From positions 1 to 6,786 of the forward strand of contig QMOL01000163.1 in the NCBI GenBank assembly GCA_003648225.1: a stretch of DNA of 6,786 bases, read 5' to 3'. Under the pieces are notes generated by a model, which saw only the letters and a program-made list of their open reading frames with translations, was not told where the DNA came from and ran no database searches. The stretch comes from Chlamydiota bacterium (GTDB taxonomy: Bacteria; Auribacterota; UBA3054; B51-G9). Shown in pieces: positions 1 to 4,701 of this stretch (position 1 is its first letter; each line of letters starts with the position of its first letter). Both the position numbers and the translations under genes were made by a program.

Positions 1-1
1 A

Positions 2-631
2 ACCGCTTCCGGTAATACTGTTACAACAGCTGCCTGGACAGGTGATGCGGATTCCGGTATCAATAATTCTAAGGTTTACACTCATGCTGTGAATCTCGCT
101 GATACAGCTGCAGTTGTTGTAAATGGTCAGACCTTTACAGCAGGTGGTGCAACAACTATGAGCGGTGCAAAATGGGAATTAAGAACTCCTAATTCATCTA
201 TACTTGACCAATTTACGGGTCGTGCTACAAGTGTAACTCCTACAAGTGGAGATCTGTTACCAAACTTTTTCTATCCTTCAGCCGGAGCGCCTTCGCTTAC
301 GCTTACCGGTCTTACTCCCGCTCAATAATATATATTAACACTATATAGCATGGGATTTGAAGGTATAGGTGGACGTGAATCATACATTGCGACAAGTGAC
401 GGAGCCGTTATTGCTAATGTTGACCAGGACGAATTTAATATAGGTAACGGTCAGCTTTTAACGTATCAATACACAGCGAATGTTGATGGTATTTTTACAG
501 TTTCCACAACTCCTGTTGGAGCTAACGCATGGCATTTTTACGCATTTAGCAATGAAGAAGTTATTCCTGAACCTATATTCATAGGATTTCTATTTCTTGG
601 TATAGCAGCATTACTTAAACGCAAATTCTAA
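2..631 (+). pseudogene. PEP-CTERM surface protein, 3' part, interrupted by an in-frame stop
   Basis: The reading frame is open from the left edge, so the gene starts outside the window. It runs to TAA at 629-631 with one internal TAA at 326-328. Both halves lie in the same frame and align without a gap to residues of about 250-431 of the large downstream protein, so this is one gene with a nonsense codon and not two genes. At the break this gene reads CAA TAA TAT, where the paralogue reads CAG CAA TAT, which fits a single C-to-T change (Gln to stop). The visible part is a single B module (shared motifs YTHAVNL, NGQTF, LTLTGLTP, SYIATSDG, IDQDEF-like, YAFSNE), then IPEP (563-574), a hydrophobic segment and the basic tail KRKF. 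That is a classic PEP-CTERM sorting signal for exosortase-dependent surface anchoring. The missing 5' part probably held a signal peptide and an A domain, by analogy with the neighbour. Apart from the stop nothing looks decayed, so the lesion is recent, a sequencing error, or read through. Confidence 0.8.
35..559 (+). repeat. B module, copy 1 (protein-level repeat)
   Basis: This is the first of three related modules of about 180 residues in the window. It runs from the W-T-G-D-A-D-S motif to Y-A-F-S-N-E-E. It is close to copy 2 at both DNA and protein level and contains the premature TAA. Like copy 3 it carries the variant G-R-E-S-Y and the stretch I-G-N-G before the last strands. I recognise the style from PEP-CTERM proteins of PVC bacteria but do not know a named family for it. 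Confidence 0.75.
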
Positions 632-652
632 TTTTTCTAATTTGTTAGTTAA

Positions 653-690
653 AAAAGCGTCTGTAGAGAAATCTTCAGACGCTTTTATTG
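653..690 (+). terminator. Intrinsic terminator of the upstream PEP-CTERM gene
   Basis: Positions 653-663 (AAAAGCGTCTG) and 676-686 (CAGACGCTTTT) form a perfect 11-bp stem. Inside it, after one T-T mismatch, AGA (665-667) pairs with TCT (672-674) around a GAAA tetraloop (668-671), a GNRA-type loop. The 3' arm ends in TTTT and is followed by ATTGTTTT. The A-run on the 5' side makes it potentially bidirectional. It lies 21 bases after the stop codon, so it should insulate this gene from the next one. Confidence 0.9.
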
Positions 691-765
691 TTTTACATTG
701 ATCAGCAAAGCTGTTACTTTGTTAGGAAACGATTGAAATGACGCTTAGTTTCAAACATCAAATCG

Positions 766-789
766 TTAAATTATTAAATCATTAAATAA
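766..789. repeat. Three tandem AT-rich octamers
   Basis: Three contiguous 8-base units of form TTAAATNA are present: TTAAATTA (766-773), TTAAATCA (774-781) and TTAAATAA (782-789). They lie about 55 bases upstream of the predicted -35 box of the large gene, just after a 7-bp inverted repeat (AACGATT 728-734 with AATCGTT 761-767). They could be a slippage-prone tract, an UP-like AT-rich element or a binding site. The sequence alone does not decide between these. Confidence 0.5.
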
Positions 790-842
790 TAAGTGAGCGA
801 AATGTATTAAAATTGAAGCGTTTTATTATTGAAAAATATTCC

Positions 843-871
843 TTGAAAGTGTAATATAATTAAGCTATACT
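843..871 (+). promoter_or_regulatory. Sigma-70 type promoter of the large surface protein gene
   Basis: TTGAAA (843-848) and TATACT (866-871) are separated by exactly 17 bases, each with one mismatch to the consensus hexamers. Transcription would start near 878-880, leaving a 5' leader of nearly 50 bases, AT-rich and without an obvious hairpin. The position downstream of the strong terminator makes the large gene an independent transcription unit. Confidence 0.75.
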
Positions 872-915
872 TAATAAACAATTTGTTTTTAAATAACTTT
901 ATTATTAAACAATAT

Positions 916-926
916 AGGAAAACAGG
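916..926 (+). promoter_or_regulatory. Ribosome binding site of the large surface protein gene
   Basis: AGGAA at 916-920 sits six bases before ATG at 927. A second short purine run (CAGG) abuts the start codon. It supports this ATG, which is followed directly by a signal peptide with charged N-terminus. Confidence 0.65.
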
Positions 927-3900
927 ATGAAAAAACTTTCATTAACTTTATTTACTGTTACATTACTTGTTTCTACAGTTAATGCTGCAATTTTATTCGA
1001 TGATACTTTCACGGTAGCCGGCGGTGGTGATATCAACTTCGAATATAATGCAGCCGGTAGGCAATTCGGAACAGCTGTGCCTTTGTCTTACAATCAGCCG
1101 GAAGTAGGGTTTACAGTGACCAATGTCGGACAAAATGCCGGAAAAGCCAATGTGATAACGGGTCCCGGTCAAGTTAGATATCTCAATCTCAACCACAATT
1201 TCATTGAATCCGGGAATTTTTCAGTTGAGTATGAGCTTACAAGGCTTAATAATCCAAATAGTCCATATTGGGGCTCTATGGCAATCGGAACAGACGGCGT
1301 GTATCAATACCCGCACCAGGGAGCGAACGGGCTTGAAATCAGATTATGGAATCACGGCTATATGTGGGTAAGTTTAAACGGTGAACGAATTCTTGACATG
1401 CAGTATCCGGAACTGACAGTTTCTTCAAATCGAACGCTAAAATTAAAGCTTATCGTATCTCAACCGGATTTTAGAGGATCCGGAGATGCTCATATAGCAA
1501 TGTTCATTAATGATAAAGCATACCCGATGCGAATTGCAGCCGGTACAAATATATATACTATTACTAATCCCGGTGGTTTTACAAATAATTATTTGAATTT
1601 TATAGTAGCCGAAACAGATGCTAATATTGATAATTTAAAAGTTATGACGCTTCCCGGTAATACTATTGCAACAAAATTATTCACAGGCGATGCTGATTCC
1701 GGTATTACAAATTCTAAATTTTATACACATTCCGTTAATTTAGCTGATACAGCTGATGTGATTATAAATGGTCAGACTTTTATCGGCGCAGGAACAAATT
1801 CTATGAGTGGTTCGAATTGGGAATTAAGAACCGCTAATGCACAGCCTCTTGGTAATTTACCAATTCACGAAAATTACGGTATTTATCCAAATGTAACTCC
1901 GGCAAGTAGAGATATACTAACAAACGTATTGTATTCCACTTCATATATTAATGGAGGGGCGCTTACTCTTACCGGTTTAACACCGGGGCAGCAATATATT
2001 TTAACGCTGTATAGTATGGCTTTTGACGCGGAAGGCGGTCGCAGATCATACATTGCAACGAGTGACGGATCTGCAATTACAGATATTGACCAGGATGAAT
2101 TCGGTCAATTTAGCGGTCAACTTTTGACTTGCAATTATATTGCCAATGATAATGGTATATTTTCAATTTCAACCACTCCTATAACAGAGTCTTGGGGTTT
2201 TTACGCTTTCAGTAATGAATTGTCTCCACCACCGTCACCGGAAAATTTTTCCGCTTCTCAAGCTGCATATAATGACAAAATTGTCTTAACGTGGGATGAA
2301 CAGCAAGGTGTGTCTTCTTATTCAGTTTATCGCGCGGTAACTAACGATTCTCTTTCCGCGTCACTTTTAGATAGCACGATTTCAAATAGCTATACTGATT
2401 CAGCAATTTCTCTTGGACAATATTATTATTACTGGGTGAAAGCAAGTAATTCTGCCGGGACAAGCGATTTCAGCAATTCCGCGCTTGGATTTTCTAAGAG
2501 TTTACCCCCTGAGATGCCGACAAATATTCAGCCTGTAGATTTTAATCTTGTAACTTCTCCGTTAGTATTTACAGCTACCGCTTTTTACGATCCAAGCGGC
2601 TTTCTTTTTACTGCCAGCGAATGGCAAATTTCAGATCAGTCGGATTTTTCTGATGTGATCTGGAAATCAGGCGAAAGTATTACAGAAAATCATCTTACCG
2701 CTCCGGCATCGGCAGGCGTTGAGGGTACAAATTATTGGCGTGTCAGATATAAAAATAACAGAAAGACTTGGAGCCATTGGTCCTCGCAAACTTCTTTTAT
2801 TCTCATAAAAACCACAAACACTTCAGATAAAGTTTTTGCCGATAGCTTTAACTGCCCGGGCAGTGGAGATGTTAATAATCAATATGCCGTTCCGGGCAGA
2901 CAAACAGGTAATTCATCTCCGCTGACTTACCGGACTCAGGGAACAACAGAATCCGGGAATTCGACTTCTAATCCCGGTCAACTAACACTTGGTTCAAATA
3001 GTGGGTGTTCAATTAACGAAAGTTTTATCAAATCCCTTAACTTTAAAATTGCGTTTGAAGTGGAACCGCACAAATTTGATGGTACGGCAGACAGTTTTTC
3101 ATTTTGTTTTGGGAAAATATCACAAGACAGTTTGGCACCTGACAGTGAATCAGGTGCCGGTCTTGTTTTTCCTGCTAACGGGAATTTCCATTCTTTCGCC
3201 GGCGAAACTCTTTTAAACGGAGGTTCTGTTATTCCAACTGATAAAAAAATGGATGTTAATGTTTCTGCAAGTGTGATTGATTTTGATTATGGCACAGCTG
3301 TTTACACGGTTTTTGTTAACGGAATTCCAATGATCCAAAATGCGAATTATGGATATATTGACGGAGAAGGTTATGGCAACAATTATATCACTATGTTTAG
3401 CGAAAATAATGTTTCCTCAAATTCCACTATTGTTGATAATATAAGTGTTAAGGAAATTTATAATGCTGTTACTGTCACCAATTGGACAAGCGATTCGGAT
3501 TCATTGGTTGACTCATCAAAAGTTTATACTCACGCAGTAAACCTGAATGGAAATGACGTTGAGATTAATGGTGTGACTTTTGTCGGTGCCGGAGCACTTG
3601 GCAGTAGTAATCTACCGAATAGTTCCGCTTATTGTGCTTCTAACAGCTTGTGGCAAATAATGAGTTCCGCCGGTAGTGTAAACTTTTTCGATGGCGGTGA
3701 AGGCTCTGCTGTCAATATTTCCGGCAGCAGTAAAACTCTTGCTAAAGATTTTTGCTGGTGGGGTTCAAGCAAAGCAGGCGGAAATTCAACAGCAATCAAA
3801 CTTTCCGGATTGGCGCCGTTTTCTTCAAACAGAATGACAATTTACACTTATGCTTTTGAAGATTCCGGCAGAGAAAGTTATTTTTCCGGCAGCGCGGGAA

Positions 3901-4427
3901 ATATAATCACTAATGTTTCGCAGAATACTTACGGAATAGGTAACGGCTTGATTTTACAATATAATTATGTTGCGTCGGCAAATGGTACTTTTACTCTTGT
4001 TGCCCTTCCTGCTACGGACTTATCTTTTCATATTGCAGCTTTTAGCAGCGAAGAAACCGCACAAGCAGTCCCAAAATTAAATATTGATAAATACGTTTAT
4101 TTTGGTGAAGTTCCTGTAGGCAATTCTAAAACCATGCCGCTTGAAGTCAGAAATTCCGGAGGCGGTAATGTTTCAGGAACTATTACAGGCATTTCATCGG
4201 CATTCATTCTCACAAATTCTTATTACGCCACAGCTTTAACTTCGGATATTATTAATGTGGAATTTACACCAATAAATGATATGAATTATACTAATGTTAT
4301 TACGTTATCGGGTAGCGGCGGCAGTGCTGAAGTAAAGCTGATAGGTAGTGGGATACCGGAACCCATAGGGATATTTATCATTTATAATTTACTATTTATA
4401 ATTTACTATCGGAGGAAATACCTGTAA
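927..4427 (+). CDS. Secreted mosaic surface protein with duplicated LamG-like and B modules, Fn3, ASH-like domain and PEP-CTERM anchor
   Basis: The protein has 1166 residues. Residues 1-20 are a Sec signal peptide (MKK, hydrophobic core, cleavage likely after V-N-A). Residues 22-248 are an A domain, LamG/concanavalin-like, with motif D-x-F...G-G-D-I-N...Y...G-R-Q-x-G...P-L-x-Y and ending N-I-D-N-L-K-V. Residues about 250-431 are a B module ending in F-Y-A-F-S-N-E. Residues about 434-523 are a fibronectin type III domain (L-T-W-D, S-Y-S-V-Y-R, Y-Y-Y-W-V-K-A). Residues about 526-627 are a second Fn3-like domain (W-Q-I, W-K-S-G-E, Y-W-R-V-R-Y-K). Residues about 634-848 are a second A domain, about 849-1043 a second B module, and about 1049-1139 an ASH/choice-of-anchor like beta domain (Y-F-G-E-V-P-V-G-N, I-N-V-E-F-T-P, L-I-G-S-G). 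I-P-E-P (1143-1146) is followed by a hydrophobic stretch and R-R-K-Y-L. No catalytic domain is recognisable, so a role in surface binding or adhesion, for example to glycans, is inference. It has its own promoter and follows a terminator. The anchor is encoded by a tandem repeat, and the last codons overlap a glycosidase relic in another frame. No terminator is visible after it. Confidence 0.88.
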   Translation: MKKLSLTLFTVTLLVSTVNAAILFDDTFTVAGGGDINFEYNAAGRQFGTAVPLSYNQPEVGFTVTNVGQNAGKANVITGPGQVRYLNLNHNFIESGNFSVEYELTRLNNPNSPYWGSMAIGTDGVYQYPHQGANGLEIRLWNHGYMWVSLNGERILDMQYPELTVSSNRTLKLKLIVSQPDFRGSGDAHIAMFINDKAYPMRIAAGTNIYTITNPGGFTNNYLNFIVAETDANIDNLKVMTLPGNTIATKLFTGDADSGITNSKFYTHSVNLADTADVIINGQTFIGAGTNSMSGSNWELRTANAQPLGNLPIHENYGIYPNVTPASRDILTNVLYSTSYINGGALTLTGLTPGQQYILTLYSMAFDAEGGRRSYIATSDGSAITDIDQDEFGQFSGQLLTCNYIANDNGIFSISTTPITESWGFYAFSNELSPPPSPENFSASQAAYNDKIVLTWDEQQGVSSYSVYRAVTNDSLSASLLDSTISNSYTDSAISLGQYYYYWVKASNSAGTSDFSNSALGFSKSLPPEMPTNIQPVDFNLVTSPLVFTATAFYDPSGFLFTASEWQISDQSDFSDVIWKSGESITENHLTAPASAGVEGTNYWRVRYKNNRKTWSHWSSQTSFILIKTTNTSDKVFADSFNCPGSGDVNNQYAVPGRQTGNSSPLTYRTQGTTESGNSTSNPGQLTLGSNSGCSINESFIKSLNFKIAFEVEPHKFDGTADSFSFCFGKISQDSLAPDSESGAGLVFPANGNFHSFAGETLLNGGSVIPTDKKMDVNVSASVIDFDYGTAVYTVFVNGIPMIQNANYGYIDGEGYGNNYITMFSENNVSSNSTIVDNISVKEIYNAVTVTNWTSDSDSLVDSSKVYTHAVNLNGNDVEINGVTFVGAGALGSSNLPNSSAYCASNSLWQIMSSAGSVNFFDGGEGSAVNISGSSKTLAKDFCWWGSSKAGGNSTAIKLSGLAPFSSNRMTIYTYAFEDSGRESYFSGSAGNIITNVSQNTYGIGNGLILQYNYVASANGTFTLVALPATDLSFHIAAFSSEETAQAVPKLNIDKYVYFGEVPVGNSKTMPLEVRNSGGGNVSGTITGISSAFILTNSYYATALTSDIINVEFTPINDMNYTNVITLSGSGGSAEVKLIGSGIPEPIGIFIIYNLLFIIYYRRKYL
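1680..2219 (+). repeat. B module, copy 2
   Basis: This copy spans about residues 252-431 of the 1166-residue protein, from F-T-G-D-A-D-S-G to Y-A-F-S-N-E. It is much closer to copy 1 of the upstream gene than to copy 3 of its own protein. Shared blocks with copy 1 include SVNLADTA-like, NGQTF, NWELR-like, LTLTGLTP, YILTLYSM, SYIATSDG and GQLLT. This suggests exchange or recent duplication between the two neighbouring genes. Confidence 0.75.
3471..4055 (+). repeat. B module, copy 3 (divergent)
   Basis: This copy spans about residues 849-1043 of the large protein. It keeps D-S-D-S, K-V-Y-T-H-A-V-N-L, I-N-G-V-T-F-V-G-A-G, L-S-G-L-A-P, G-R-E-S-Y, I-G-N-G, Y-N-Y-V-A, G-T-F-T-L and F-S-S-E-E, but has an insertion rich in Ser/Gly in the middle (around residues 890-945). 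It follows the second A domain, so the A-B pair occurs twice in the protein. Confidence 0.7.
4374..4408 (+). repeat. Five tandem heptanucleotides encoding the PEP-CTERM hydrophobic anchor
   Basis: Five contiguous 7-base units are present: TTTATCA (4374), TTTATAA (4381), TTTACTA (4388), TTTATAA (4395) and TTTACTA (4402). Units 2-3 and 4-5 are an exact 14-base tandem duplication. In the gene frame they encode the membrane segment F-I-I-Y-N-L-L-F-I-I-Y of the anchor. Seven is not a multiple of three, so a gain or loss of one unit shifts the frame at the very end of the gene. The TTTATAA units carry TAA in the other two frames (4385-4387 and 4399-4401), while the gene frame stays open. Confidence 0.9.
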
Positions 4428-4632
4428 AAGCCGATGGAAACAAACTGTTTGTTATTTATTTCCCTGATACGTCTGTTAATTTTTACGCGTCTCTTACCGG
4501 TCTCACAAACGGAGACAAATATAAAGCGAAATTTTTTAATCCACGAACAGGAGAAAAAGAAAATTTACAAACTATATTCATTGTTAATTATAGTTAGCAA
4601 AACATGTGACCGGATTATGTTTAATTCTTACT
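4409..4632 (+). pseudogene. Relic of a DUF4038/GH140-like glycosidase C-terminal domain
   Basis: A frame different from that of the large gene is open from just after the heptamer tract to TAG at 4595-4597, with no plausible ATG, GTG or TTG start. Its product reads I-P-V-K-A-D-G-N-K-L-F-V-I-Y-F-P, then L-T-G-L-T-N-G-D-K-Y-K-A, then F-F-N-P-R-T-G-E. This pattern (D-G-x-y-x-x-V-Y-x-P, then W/F-F-D/N-P-R-T-G-E) is what I recognise as the C-terminal beta domain of DUF4038/apiosidase-like proteins, called the putative collagen-binding domain of a collagenase. Past the TAG and a TGA (4607-4609) the same frame gives P-D-Y-V. A one-base shift then gives L-I-L-T, resembling the usual (P)-D-W-V-L-V-L end. 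Stops, a probable frameshift, lack of a start and absence of the catalytic domain mark it as a fossil. The family call is from memory of the motif and is moderate. Confidence 0.55.
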
Positions 4633-4652
4633 TTGCGTTGGGAACTCAAAGT
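4630..4652 (+). other. Small imperfect stem-loop upstream of the gspK-like gene
   Basis: ACTTTG (4630-4635) pairs with CAAAGT (4647-4652). After one C-T mismatch, GTT (4637-4639) pairs with AAC (4643-4645) around GGG. There is no T-run behind it, so it is not a typical intrinsic terminator. It lies 50 bases before the next start codon and could be chance or a regulatory hairpin. Confidence 0.3.
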
Positions 4653-4701
4653 TATTTACAACAAAGTGGCTTTACAAAGCTTGAAGTTTAAAAATATAAA
4701 A

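Noticed and set aside
326..328. UAA reassigned to glutamine
   Set aside because: UAA terminates both the upstream gene (629-631) right after its sorting signal and the large gene (4425-4427). Only one internal UAA exists in the window.
738..785. Possible 15-codon leader peptide upstream of the large gene
   Set aside because: It lies upstream of the predicted promoter, its AGGA is spaced 10 bases away, and there is no attenuator-like structure after it.
993..1196. Minus-strand reading frame opposite the first A domain
   Set aside because: It is a shadow of the large surface protein gene.
2989..3216. Out-of-frame + strand reading frame within the large gene
   Set aside because: It overlaps the second A domain, which is supported by similarity to the first. 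No independent signals were seen.
4499..4518. Hairpin GTCTC/GAGAC after the large gene as a terminator
   Set aside because: The stem has only 5 bp, there is no T-run, and it lies within the glycosidase-like coding relic.
4434..4691. 85-codon ATG-initiated reading frame after the large gene
   Set aside because: The product has no domain-like character, and another frame of the same DNA carries the clear glycosidase-like motif N-P-R-T-G-E. GGAGG at 4411-4415 is 18 bases from this ATG and lies within the R-R-K codons of the large gene.
4671..4700. Promoter TTTACA / TATAAA for the gspK-like gene
   Set aside because: The spacing is 18 and the -10 box ends one base before the start codon. In such AT-rich DNA it is likely chance, so it is not listed as a feature.
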